Below are positions 48,238-56,479 of a stretch of DNA of 64,000 bases, in pieces. The notes under the pieces are model-generated. The model did no database searches and was not told where the DNA came from. It saw only the letters and a program-made list of their open reading frames with translations. The stretch comes from Streptomyces griseomycini (GTDB lineage Bacteria > Actinomycetota > Actinomycetes > Streptomycetales > Streptomycetaceae). A program made the position numbers and the translations under genes. Where the stretch lies: positions 417,882 through 481,881 of the forward strand of contig NZ_JACHJI010000007.1 of the NCBI RefSeq assembly GCF_014203535.1. Reading direction: 5' to 3'. Numbering within the stretch: the stretch's first letter is position 1; each line of letters begins with the position of its first letter.

Positions 48238-49800
48238 ATGGAACGACGCACCTTCATCGCGGGCACGGCGACCGCGGCCCTCACCGCCGCCACGGCCACC
48301 GCCTGCACCGGCGAGGACACCGGCCCGCCCCGGCGGACCCCCGCCGCCCGCACCCCTTCCGCTTCCACCCCCACGCGCGCCGCGCCCCCCGCCCCCGCCG
48401 ACTGGGCCGCCCTCGCCCGCGACCTCGACGGCCCCCTGGTCCGCCCCGGCGACGCCGACTGGCCGACGGCCCACCGCCTCTACAACACCCGCTTCGACGG
48501 CCTCAGACCCGCCGCCGTCGCCTACGTCGCCCACGCCGACGACATCCGCACCGCCCTCGCCCACGCCCGCGCCCACGCCGTCCCCGTCGCGATCCGCAAC
48601 GGCGGCCACTCCTACGCCGGCTGGTCCTCCGGCGACCGCCGCCTGATCGTCGACGTCTCGAAGCTCGGTGCCGTCCGCGCCTCCGCGGGCGCCGCCGTGA
48701 TCGGTGCCGGCGCCAAGCTCATCGACGTCTACCGCGCCCTCGCAGCGAAGGGCGTGACGGTCCCCGGCGGCTCCTGCCCCACCGTCGGCATCTCCGGCCT
48801 CACCCTCGGCGGCGGCCACGGCATGGTCTCCCGCGCCTACGGCCTGACCTGCGACAGTCTCACCGGCGCCACCCTCGTCACCGCCGACGGCCGGCTGCTC
48901 ACCGCCGACGCGACCGAGCACGAGGACCTCTTCTGGGCCCTGCGCGGCGCCGGCAACGGCACCTTCGGCGTCGTCACGGAGCTGCGCTTCCGGACCCACC
49001 CGGCCCCGCGGAGCGTCACCGGGCACCTGACCTGGCCCTGGCCGAAAGCCGCCGCCGTCGTCGCGGCCTGGCAGGAGTGGGGACCGGACCAGCCGGACGA
49101 GATCTGGTCGTCGCTCCACCTGGCGAGCGCCCCCGGCGGCACCCCCACCGTCTCCGTCACCGCCTTCTCCCTCGGCACGTACGGCGAGCTGCAGAACGCC
49201 GTCGACCGCCTGGCCGACCGCGTCGGCGCCTCCGCGCGCGGCGTCTCGCTCGTGCGCCGCTCGTACGAGGAGTCGATGGAGCTGTACGCCGGCTGCTCGT
49301 CCTTCGCCCACGACGCGCAGTGCCACCTCCCGGGGACGACACCGGGCCGCTCCCCGCGAGGCGCCCTGGAGCGCGAGACCTACTCCGCCCGCTCGGACCT
49401 CTTCGACCGCTCCCTCGGCGCCGACGGGATCCGGACCCTGCTCGCGCAGCTCGGCACCGTCCGCGGCGGTTCCGGCAGCATCGCGCTCACCGCCCTCGGC
49501 GGGGCCGTCAACCGGGTCGCGCCGACGGCCACGGCGTTCGTCCACCGCCGCTCACGCGTGCTGGTCCAGTACCTCGCGTCCTGGAGCGCGGGGGCGTCCG
49601 GTTCCGCCGCCGAGGCGTGGCTGGCGTCGGCCCACCGGGCCATGCGCCCCCACGCGTCCGGCGCGGCCTACCAGAACTACCCGGACCCGACCCTGACCGA
49701 CTGGCGCCGCGCCTACTACGGCGACGCGGCACCGCGCCTGGCCCGGCTGAAGAGGCGGTACGACCCCGACCGGGTCTTCACGTGCCCGCAGGCCCTGTGA
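48238..49800 (+). CDS. Tat-exported lipoprotein FAD oxidase (BBE family, bicovalent FAD)
   Basis: The 520-aa protein has a Tat-type start (ERRTFIAG) and lipobox-like ATAC (Cys23), so it is an exported lipoprotein. The PCMH-type FAD domain shows H124 in GGHSYAG and C180 in SCPTVGISGLTLGGGHG; together these two residues bind FAD at two points as in berberine-bridge-like oxidases. The C-terminal BBE domain YQNYPDP...YDPDRVF is complete. It probably oxidises sugars, alcohols or a natural product. ATG at 48238 follows GGGAGGCCCCC. Substrate unknown. Confidence 0.88.
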   Translation: MERRTFIAGTATAALTAATATACTGEDTGPPRRTPAARTPSASTPTRAAPPAPADWAALARDLDGPLVRPGDADWPTAHRLYNTRFDGLRPAAVAYVAHADDIRTALAHARAHAVPVAIRNGGHSYAGWSSGDRRLIVDVSKLGAVRASAGAAVIGAGAKLIDVYRALAAKGVTVPGGSCPTVGISGLTLGGGHGMVSRAYGLTCDSLTGATLVTADGRLLTADATEHEDLFWALRGAGNGTFGVVTELRFRTHPAPRSVTGHLTWPWPKAAAVVAAWQEWGPDQPDEIWSSLHLASAPGGTPTVSVTAFSLGTYGELQNAVDRLADRVGASARGVSLVRRSYEESMELYAGCSSFAHDAQCHLPGTTPGRSPRGALERETYSARSDLFDRSLGADGIRTLLAQLGTVRGGSGSIALTALGGAVNRVAPTATAFVHRRSRVLVQYLASWSAGASGSAAEAWLASAHRAMRPHASGAAYQNYPDPTLTDWRRAYYGDAAPRLARLKRRYDPDRVFTCPQAL

Positions 49801-49867
49801 GCGGCCGGGTGACGGGCCCCGAAGGAGGGGACGGGTCGAAGGGGTGGAGGAGTGGACGCGGGGCCGC

Positions 49868-50575
49868 TCAGGCCGCCAAGTCCCGCTCCTCCGCCCCGGG
49901 CGCCCCGCGCCGGGTCCCCGGGACCACCGCGTTCCGTTGCGCGTCGTTCCGCCCCCGCGCCGAGATCAGCCACCCGGCCCGCGGCGACCGTTCGATCGCC
50001 CGCATGACCGGCGTCAGCAGCGCCATGGCGAGCGGCGACAGCAGCAGCGCGACCGCCGTGCCGAGCGCGAGTCCGCCGACGACGTCCGTCGGGTAGTGCA
50101 CGCCCATGTAGACGCGGCAGAAGCCCGCGAACAGGGCGAGCACGAGGCCGACGAGCCCGAACTTCCGGTTGGCCAGGAACAGCCCCACCGCGAGCGCCAT
50201 GGTGAGCGTCGCGTGGTCGCTGACGAAGGAGTAGTCGTTCTTGCCCGCGACGAGGACCTCGAGCCCCTGGTGGTCCTTGAACGGCCGGGGCCGCTCCACG
50301 AACCCCCGGATCGGCACGTTCACCAGGACGGCGACGCCGGCCGCGAGCGGGGCCCACACCAGCGCCGCGACGGAGGACGCCGCGTCCTCACCGCCCCGCC
50401 GCCGGACACCCCACCAGCACCACAGGATCATCCCCATCACGGCGAACAGCAGTCCGTACTCGCCGACGAACTCCATGATCCGGTCGAACCACGTCGGCGC
50501 GGCCTTGGCGAGGCCGTTGATGTCGTAGAGCAGGTCGACGTCGGGGTTCGACCCGGAATCGGCGAGTCCAGCCAT
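49868..50575 (-). CDS. PAP2-family membrane phosphatase
   Basis: The 235-aa protein has about six transmembrane helices and the three phosphatase motifs: KxxxxxxRP as VERPRPF (about residues 95-101), SDHA (about 120-123) and RVYMGVHYPTDV (about 153-164). PAP2 enzymes hydrolyse lipid pyrophosphates such as undecaprenyl or phosphatidate. ATG at 50575 has GAAGGGG ahead; an ATG seven codons earlier is an alternative. It is convergent with the oxidase gene and downstream of the lytic-enzyme gene. Confidence 0.85.
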   Translation of the reverse strand: MAGLADSGSNPDVDLLYDINGLAKAAPTWFDRIMEFVGEYGLLFAVMGMILWCWWGVRRRGGEDAASSVAALVWAPLAAGVAVLVNVPIRGFVERPRPFKDHQGLEVLVAGKNDYSFVSDHATLTMALAVGLFLANRKFGLVGLVLALFAGFCRVYMGVHYPTDVVGGLALGTAVALLLSPLAMALLTPVMRAIERSPRAGWLISARGRNDAQRNAVVPGTRRGAPGAEERDLAA

Positions 50576-50788
50576 GGTGCGCGGCCCCTTCGTCATCTCT
50601 CTCCCGGCGCACGCCGTGCACGCCGTCTCTTCCACCCCCGTGGTTCGTAGATCCGCTCGTTCGCTCGGGCTACGACAACAGGAACGCACGGTCTCCGTCG
50701 ATACGTTCCACACTCCACTGAATGATCACGCAGACGTTATCGAAGAGAGATGCATCGCTGCAGCTCAGGGGGTGGGTTCACGCTCCGC

Positions 50789-51793
50789 TCACGCCGTCGT
50801 GGGGAGCGCTTTCGCGCCATCTTCGGTGACCCGGGTGGCACCAAAGTAGTCAGGCGTGTCGATCGGGTCGAATCGGATCACCGCACCCGGGCGCGGCGCG
50901 TCGATCATGTACCCACCGCCGACGTAAATACCCACATGCCGGATGGCCCGCGAATTGGTCGGGTCGTCCGAGAAGAACACCAGATCGCCCGGGAGCAGTT
51001 CCTCCCGCTTCGGGTGCGGCCCCGCGTTGTACTGGTCGTTCGCGACACGCGGCAGCGTGATCCCCACGCTCTCGTACGCCGCCTTGGTCAGACCCGAGCA
51101 GTCGAAGCGTCCGCCCTGCTCAGCGGTGCCGTTGCCGCCCCAGAGGTAGGGCGTGCCGAGCTTCTTCTGCGCGTAGGCGATGGCGCCGGCGGCCTGCCGG
51201 GAGGGGTCGACGCGGCCGACCGGTGCGGCGAAGCTCTTCTCCAGCGCGGTGATCCGCTTGACGTAGTTCCGCGTCTCCTCGTACGGCGGCACGCCCCGGT
51301 ACTTGATCACCGCGTAGGCCCCGGCGTTGTACGAGGCCAGCATGTTTTCGGTCAGATTCCCGGGGACGTCCTTCACGTAGGACGCGAGCGTGCAGTCGTA
51401 CTGCGCCGCCGACGGGATCGCGTCCTCCGGGTCCCACACGTCGCGGTCCCCGTCCCCGTCCCCGTCGATCCCGTGCGTGGCCCAGGTCCCGGGGATGAAC
51501 TGCGCGATGCCCTGCGCCGCCGCGTGGCTCTGCGCCCTCGGGTTGAACCCGCTCTCCTGGTAGAGCTGGGCGGCGAGCAGCGCCGGGTTGATGGCCGGGC
51601 AGAGGTTGCCCCACTTCTGCACGAGCGCCTGGTACGCGGCCGGCACGGTCCCCTTGGCGAGCGTCTTCGCCGCCCCGCCGCCGACCCCGTTGACGAGGTT
51701 CCCGGCGACGACGTAGACGCCGACGACGAGCAGCATGACGAAGGCGAGCGCGGAGCTGACGGCGAGGCCCGTCGCGATCCAGAACTTACGCAC
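50789..51793 (-). CDS. Membrane-anchored lytic transglycosylase (SLT) fused to NlpC/P60 peptidase
   Basis: The 334-aa protein has an N-terminal transmembrane anchor (VMLLVVGVYVVAGN). A goose-lysozyme/SLT domain follows with the catalytic Glu in LAAQLYQESGFNP and NAGAYAV. The C-terminal NlpC/P60 domain shows Cys in RFDCSGLTKAAY, His in IRHVGIYVGGGYM and a final polar residue. It cuts glycan and peptide bonds of peptidoglycan. GTG at 51793 is chosen (the TTG two codons upstream sits on the ribosome site). Similar enzymes act as VirB1-like proteins for type IV secretion; the T4S-like operon starts 2 kb away. Confidence 0.9.
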   Translation of the reverse strand: MRKFWIATGLAVSSALAFVMLLVVGVYVVAGNLVNGVGGGAAKTLAKGTVPAAYQALVQKWGNLCPAINPALLAAQLYQESGFNPRAQSHAAAQGIAQFIPGTWATHGIDGDGDGDRDVWDPEDAIPSAAQYDCTLASYVKDVPGNLTENMLASYNAGAYAVIKYRGVPPYEETRNYVKRITALEKSFAAPVGRVDPSRQAAGAIAYAQKKLGTPYLWGGNGTAEQGGRFDCSGLTKAAYESVGITLPRVANDQYNAGPHPKREELLPGDLVFFSDDPTNSRAIRHVGIYVGGGYMIDAPRPGAVIRFDPIDTPDYFGATRVTEDGAKALPTTA

Positions 51794-51962
51794 CGTCAAC
51801 CGCCTCTCACCGTCCGGGAGTCCGCCGCCGCACGTCAGTGTAGAGGCGGCGTCCGCCGTCCGGTGTGATCACGTGACGGGAGTGACGGCCGGTCGCGTCG
51901 GCCCGGTGCGGGCCGCTGCCGTCCGGGAGCCGGACGGCAGCCCCTGCTCCACCGGGCGGCGC

Positions 51963-52877
51963 TCAGGAGTCCGCCCCCACGGCCAGCGGGAACCGCACGC
52001 CCGTCAGTTCCTCCGACACCCCCCACAGCCGCCGCGCCGCGTGCGGGTCGCTCGCCGCCCGGGAGCGACCGACCAGGGTCGGCACCCCGCGGGCCTCCGC
52101 GAACCCGTCCGGACCGACGTAGCTCGCCCCGGGGAGGTCCTGCGTCACGGCGTAGAGCGTCGGCAGCGCACCGGCCCTGTCGTCCTGCGCGAGGAACCTG
52201 TTGGTGACCTTCAGGACGCCACGCACCACCGGGTTAGCCGTGTGGCTCTGGAGGTTGGTCGCGGCGTACCCGGGGTGGGCCGCGAGCGCGCGGACCGGGG
52301 AACCGGCCTCCGACAGGCGCCGCTGGAGTTCCAGGGTGAACAGGAGGTTCGCCAGCTTGGACTGGGCGTAGGCGCGCTGCGGGGTGTAGCGGGCGGTCAG
52401 GTCCAGGTCGTCGAACTCGATGGTGGCGCCGCCCCAGCGGTGGGCGCTGGAGGACAGGGTCACGACGCGGTCGGTGACGTGCGGCAGCAGCAGGTTGGTG
52501 AGGGCGAAGTGGCCCAGGTGGTTGGTCCCGAACTGCATCTCGAAGCCGTCCTCGGTGCGCCGCCTCGGCAGCATCATCACGCCGGCGTTGTTGACGAGGG
52601 CGTACAGCGGGTCGCTCCAGCCGGCGGCGAACTCCCGCACCGAGGCGAGGTCGGCCAGGTCCAGACGCCGCACCTCGGTGCTGCCGGACAGGCCCGCGGC
52701 GGCGGCCCTCCCCCGCTCCGGGTCGCGTACCGCCAGGACGACATGCGCCCCCGCCCGCGCGAGCGCGTCCGCGGTGGTGCGGCCGATGCCGCTGTTGGCC
52801 CCGGTGACGACGACGGTCCGGCCGGTGAGGTCGGGCAGGTGCGTGGCGGTCCATGCGTGCTTGCTCTTCTCAGCCAT
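51963..52877 (-). CDS. Short-chain dehydrogenase (retinol-dehydrogenase-like SDR)
   Basis: The 304-aa protein has the NAD(P) motif TGANSGIG (about residues 25-32), NNAG, a Ser in SSSAHRWG and the catalytic YAQSK (about 169-173). It resembles the 'light-dependent protochlorophyllide/retinol dehydrogenase' type used in Streptomyces redox or regulatory modules. It is divergent from a TetR-family gene, with repeats in the shared region, so the TetR probably represses it. Confidence 0.88.
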   Translation of the reverse strand: MAEKSKHAWTATHLPDLTGRTVVVTGANSGIGRTTADALARAGAHVVLAVRDPERGRAAAAGLSGSTEVRRLDLADLASVREFAAGWSDPLYALVNNAGVMMLPRRRTEDGFEMQFGTNHLGHFALTNLLLPHVTDRVVTLSSSAHRWGGATIEFDDLDLTARYTPQRAYAQSKLANLLFTLELQRRLSEAGSPVRALAAHPGYAATNLQSHTANPVVRGVLKVTNRFLAQDDRAGALPTLYAVTQDLPGASYVGPDGFAEARGVPTLVGRSRAASDPHAARRLWGVSEELTGVRFPLAVGADS

Positions 52878-52891
52878 GAACCGAAAGTAGA

Positions 52892-52938
52892 CGCCGCCAA
52901 CAATGCTGTCAATGACAACAAAGCTGGCGCCGCCAACA
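52892..52938. promoter_or_regulatory. Shared control region of SDR and TetR genes
   Basis: A direct repeat CGCCGCCAACA occurs at 52892-52902 and 52928-52938 (36 nt apart), with the short palindrome TGTCAATGACA at 52907-52917 between them. This 80-nt divergent gap is the only place for a TetR operator controlling both genes. Confidence 0.6.
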
Positions 52939-52957
52939 TCGGGATACGATGAGACCC

Positions 52958-53554
52958 ATGCCCGAGAGCCGCCCCTACCACCACGGAGACCTGCGCTCCG
53001 CCCTCCTCGCCGGCGCCGAGCGCACCCTGCGGGAGAAGGGGGTCGGCGCCCTGTCGCTGCGCGAGCTGGCCCGCGAGGCCGGAGTGAGCCACGCCGCCCC
53101 CGGCCGCCACTTCAAGGACAAGCAGGCCCTGCTCGACGCCCTCGCCCTGAGCGGTTACGACCGCCTGGCCCGGGCCCTGGACTCCGCCGACGACCCCGCC
53201 CTCCCCCTCCAGCCCCGCCTCACCGCGCTGGCCCGCGCCTACCTCGGCTTCGCGGCCGACCACGCGGAACTGCTGGAGCTGATGTACGCCCGCAAGCACG
53301 ACCCGGAATCCGCCGAGCTGATGGCCGACGGCGTCGAGCGCACGGTGGGCCTGATCGGCCGGGTCGTCGCCGAGGCACAGGCGCGGGGCGAGATCGTCGA
53401 GGGCGACCCCGAGCACCTGACGATCGCCATAGGCGCCGTGCTCCACGGCCTCGCCACCTTCACGGCCGGCGACAAGTCGGCCGCCTACGCGTCCCAGCAC
53501 GGCGGCGTGGAGGAGTTGGTCCACCTCCTGCTGCACGGACTCAAACCGCGCTGA
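52958..53554 (+). CDS. TetR-family regulator
   Basis: The 198-aa protein has a TetR HTH (DLRSALLAGAERTLREKGVGALSLRELAREAGVSHAAPGRHFKDKQALL, outline; residues about 9-56) and an effector domain with the WHG-type region (YLGFAADHAELLELMYARKHD). ATG at 52958 is the start after ATACGATGAGACCC. Divergent from the SDR gene; likely represses it. Confidence 0.87.
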   Translation: MPESRPYHHGDLRSALLAGAERTLREKGVGALSLRELAREAGVSHAAPGRHFKDKQALLDALALSGYDRLARALDSADDPALPLQPRLTALARAYLGFAADHAELLELMYARKHDPESAELMADGVERTVGLIGRVVAEAQARGEIVEGDPEHLTIAIGAVLHGLATFTAGDKSAAYASQHGGVEELVHLLLHGLKPR

Positions 53555-53796
53555 ACACCCACCTCGTTGCCCGGCGTTACTCCGCGTGATACACAGAGTG
53601 ACGATACGACTCTTCACCCACCGGAGCGCGCCCCTGCCGGAGTCCGGCGTGCGCCGGTGGCAAGCTATTCGTACGAAACCCGCCAACGGATGACGCCAAG
53701 TCGACATACGACAGCGACAATGTCGGTGAGAATGAGGCCTGACCTCTGCACTCCCGCAGGGGATGCGGAACTACCCATACAGGGGCGGTGACTTAC

Positions 53797-54105
53797 ATGC
53801 TCTTTGCGGCCGACGAGGGAGACATCAACACCATTATCGGCGGGATCGCTCCGGACTGGGGCCCCTTCGGCAGCCTGGGCAACGAGGCCAAGGTGATGAT
53901 CGAGGTGGTCATGGCGGTCGCCATCCTGATCTGCCTGGGCATCGCCATCTGGGGGGCGGCCAAACAGCGCATCGGCGCCACCGCGTTGAGGGACACGTTC
54001 AGTGCCGAACAGGGCAAGGGCCTCATCATCGCGGGACTGACGGGCGTCTTCATCATCGGATCGCTCGGCACGCTGTTCACCATCGTGTACGGCATGGCCG
54101 TGTAG
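53797..54105 (+). CDS. Small two-TM protein (VirB2/TrbC-like) of T4S-like operon
   Basis: The 102-aa protein has two transmembrane helices (about residues 35-56 and 75-98) with a short basic turn between (KQRIGATALRDTFSAEQGKG), the topology of VirB2/TrbC-type pilins or their actinobacterial equivalents. ATG at 53797 with AGGGGCGG upstream is used; a GTG 9 nt earlier is too close to the site. It is the first gene of an operon coding T4S-like proteins; the 243-nt upstream gap should hold the promoter. Confidence 0.75.
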   Translation: MLFAADEGDINTIIGGIAPDWGPFGSLGNEAKVMIEVVMAVAILICLGIAIWGAAKQRIGATALRDTFSAEQGKGLIIAGLTGVFIIGSLGTLFTIVYGMAV

Positions 54106-54199
54106 GCCCGCCCACCCCATCGGTCCCGACCGGGCACGCCCGGCTCCTCCTCCATCCCACCCGCCCGTCGTGCCCACCGACTGAGGTTGCGTTTCCCTG

Positions 54200-54313
54200 A
54201 TGTCCAGTCACCACACCGCGCCCGCGCGGGAACCAGCACGGCTACCGTCGTACGTGGAGTACACGGAGCACGAGGTGTTTCCGCACGACGCTGAGGGGGC
54301 GTACGCGGCATGA
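54200..54313 (+). CDS. 37-aa ORF coupled to the VirB8-like gene
   Basis: ATG at 54200 opens MSSHHTAPAREPARLPSYVE followed by YTEHEVFPHDAEGAYAA and stops with a TGA that overlaps the next gene's ATG as ATGA. The overlap strongly suggests translational coupling, either a true small protein or an upstream ORF that sets translation of the VirB8-like protein. No family recognised. Confidence 0.5.
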   Translation: MSSHHTAPAREPARLPSYVEYTEHEVFPHDAEGAYAA

Positions 54314-55140
54314 GTCTCGGAGACGAGCACGAGACCTCCGGTGGGTACGGCGGCACGGGCCAGACCCGCACCCGCCTGCCGGAAAGGAGCGGCGACCCGT
54401 ACGGCCACACGCGCAGAGGCGGCCGTTCGTCGTCGCGCAGCCTGGTCACGGTCGTCGGCGTGGTGGTCCTCCTCATCGCCGCGATCGCCTTCGCGAACCG
54501 CGGCGGAGACGATTCCCCCTCCTCGGACGACTCCGGCGACTCCCCCAAGGCGGCGGCGACGGCCCCTTCGGGGAAGAAGCCGGTGGCCTCGAAGTCGGCG
54601 GGGATCCCCTCGGGCTTCACCCATGACCGCCAGGGGGCGGAGAGCGCGGCGGCGAACTACGCGGTGGTGCTCGGCTCCGCCGAGATGTTCGACAAGGCCC
54701 GGCGTGACGCCATACTGCAGGCGATCATCGTCCCCGCCCGTGTCACGGACTTCGAGGTGACGCTGGACAAGGCGTACACGCCGGAGTTCAACAAGAACGT
54801 GGGCCTGAACGAGGACGGCACCACGCCGAAGGGCTTCACGTTCGTCTCACGCACGAACCCGATCGGTACCAAGGTCACCGAGTCGTCCGCCGACACCGCG
54901 ACGGTCGAGGTCTGGTGCAGTGGCCTCCTGGGCCTCGCGGGCGAAAGTTCCACCAACCCAGTCACCAACAGCTGGTTCACCATCACCATGCAGCTCGAGT
55001 GGACCGACGACGACTGGAAGATCGTGACCCATTCCCAGAAGGATGGCCCAGCGCCGGTTCCCGGCGATCAGCGGGCTTCCAGCGCCGACGAGATGGCAAA
55101 GGCCGTCGAGGAGTATGGAGGGTTCACGTATGCCCGCTAA
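54310..55140 (+). CDS. VirB8-like (NTF2-fold) membrane protein
   Basis: The 276-aa protein has a Gly/Arg-rich cytoplasmic start, one transmembrane helix (about residues 44-62), a Ser/Asp/Pro-rich linker and a C-terminal extracellular domain of about 190 residues. That domain (GFTHDRQGAESAAANYAVVLGSAEMFD, ...NSWFTITMQLEWTDDDWKI) has the alpha-beta NTF2-like pattern of VirB8/TcpC assembly factors of Gram-positive T4S systems. ATG overlaps the 37-aa ORF stop. Confidence 0.7.
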   Translation: MSLGDEHETSGGYGGTGQTRTRLPERSGDPYGHTRRGGRSSSRSLVTVVGVVVLLIAAIAFANRGGDDSPSSDDSGDSPKAAATAPSGKKPVASKSAGIPSGFTHDRQGAESAAANYAVVLGSAEMFDKARRDAILQAIIVPARVTDFEVTLDKAYTPEFNKNVGLNEDGTTPKGFTFVSRTNPIGTKVTESSADTATVEVWCSGLLGLAGESSTNPVTNSWFTITMQLEWTDDDWKIVTHSQKDGPAPVPGDQRASSADEMAKAVEEYGGFTYAR

Positions 55141-56479
55141 CCGCCGCCTACTCGGACTGACCGGCGTCGTCGCGGCCGTACAGGCGACAGCCGTCCTCTC
55201 CGCTACGCATGCCGTCGCTGCGCCCACGCCGACGCCGACGCCTACGCCGACGCCGACGGAGAGCAACGACCCCTGCGACCTGATCCACGGCCCCGCCAAG
55301 GACTACTGCGAACGAGGCGAAGGCAGCGGAAGCCGTGAAGGAACCAGCGGCACCCTCAACGACCCCTCCACCACCCTCGACCCCCTCGCCTCCCTGGCGA
55401 AGGGCTGCGCCGACGCCGCCTCCTGGACCGTCGAGAAGCTCAGCGCCGCCGTGCAGGAGACCGCGGAAGTCGACTTCACCAACGACACGTTCCTCAAGCA
55501 GTACGCCGTCGTCTTCGCCGCGTCGACGATCCTCACCCTCCTCCTCTGGCTGCTCGCGGTCGCCAAGCGGGCGGTGCGGGGCGTCCCCTTCACCACCGCC
55601 CTCTCCGAGGCCATCGGCTTCCTCTGGCTGACCGTGCTCGCCTCGGCCTTCACCCCGCTGATCCTCTACACCGTCGTCTCGGCCACCGACGGCGTCACCG
55701 ACGTCCTCGCGAAGGCGACCGGCGACCAGACGGACACCTTCTTCGGCACCTTCTCCGCCGCCCTCGAGAAGGGCGAGGACATCGGCGGCGGCCCGATCAT
55801 GCTGATCGTCGTCTCCCTGGTCTCCATCCTCGCCGCCGGCGTCCTCTGGCTGGAGCTGGTCATCCGCGCCGCCCTGCTCTACGTCGGCGCCCTCCTCGGC
55901 ACCGTCGTCTACGCGGGCCTCGTCGACAAGAACCTGTGGGGCCACGTCCGCCGCTGGGCGGGCATCATGATCGCGGTGATCCTCGTGAAGCCGGTCATCG
56001 TGATCGTGCTCGGCCTCGCCGGGGCCCTGTCCGCCGACGACGGACCGGACGCCTTCTCCGCCGTCGTCTCCGGACTGGCGATCATCCTGCTCGCCATCTT
56101 CGCCTCCGCCATGATCTACCGCTTCGTCCCCGGTTTCGGCGACGAGATCGCCGGATCCCGCAACAACCGCATCATGCAGGGCGCCGAGGGCAAGGCCGCC
56201 GCGGTCATCAGCTCCCCGGCGACCCTGGTCGCGCAGGGCATCAAGACCCACAGCAGCCGGACCGACCACAACGGCGGCGGAGGCGTCCAGTCCTCCGGCC
56301 CGCGCCCCTCCAACCCCGCCTCCGGCGGAGTCGCCGCGCACAGCTCGCGCACGTCCGGCGGCGGATCCGTCCCCTCCGCCGCACCCGCACCCCGCTCGAG
56401 CAGCAGCCCGGTGAACACACCCCACGCCAGCAGCACCCGCAACAGCAGTACCAACCGCACGGGAGGTGAAGGGCGTTGA
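55130..56479 (+). CDS. VirB6-like multi-spanning membrane protein
   Basis: The 449-aa protein has a signal peptide, an exposed Pro-Thr dipeptide run (TPTPTPTPTPT), then about six transmembrane helices (for example YAVVFAASTILTLLLWLLAVA and ALLYVGALLGTVVYAG). A long Ser/Gly/Asn-rich tail ends the protein. This is the layout of VirB6/TrbL-type channel subunits. ATG at 55130 overlaps the VirB8-like stop by 11 nt with a GGAGGG site. Confidence 0.75.
   Translation: MPANRRLLGLTGVVAAVQATAVLSATHAVAAPTPTPTPTPTPTESNDPCDLIHGPAKDYCERGEGSGSREGTSGTLNDPSTTLDPLASLAKGCADAASWTVEKLSAAVQETAEVDFTNDTFLKQYAVVFAASTILTLLLWLLAVAKRAVRGVPFTTALSEAIGFLWLTVLASAFTPLILYTVVSATDGVTDVLAKATGDQTDTFFGTFSAALEKGEDIGGGPIMLIVVSLVSILAAGVLWLELVIRAALLYVGALLGTVVYAGLVDKNLWGHVRRWAGIMIAVILVKPVIVIVLGLAGALSADDGPDAFSAVVSGLAIILLAIFASAMIYRFVPGFGDEIAGSRNNRIMQGAEGKAAAVISSPATLVAQGIKTHSSRTDHNGGGGVQSSGPRPSNPASGGVAAHSSRTSGGGSVPSAAPAPRSSSSPVNTPHASSTRNSSTNRTGGEGR

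Noticed and set aside
55222..55262. ACGCCG/ACGCCT short tandem repeat as a possible CRISPR or microsatellite element
   Set aside because: It encodes a Thr-Pro run just after the signal peptide of the VirB6-like protein and is explained as coding low complexity. No CRISPR-like repeat-spacer arrays were seen anywhere.
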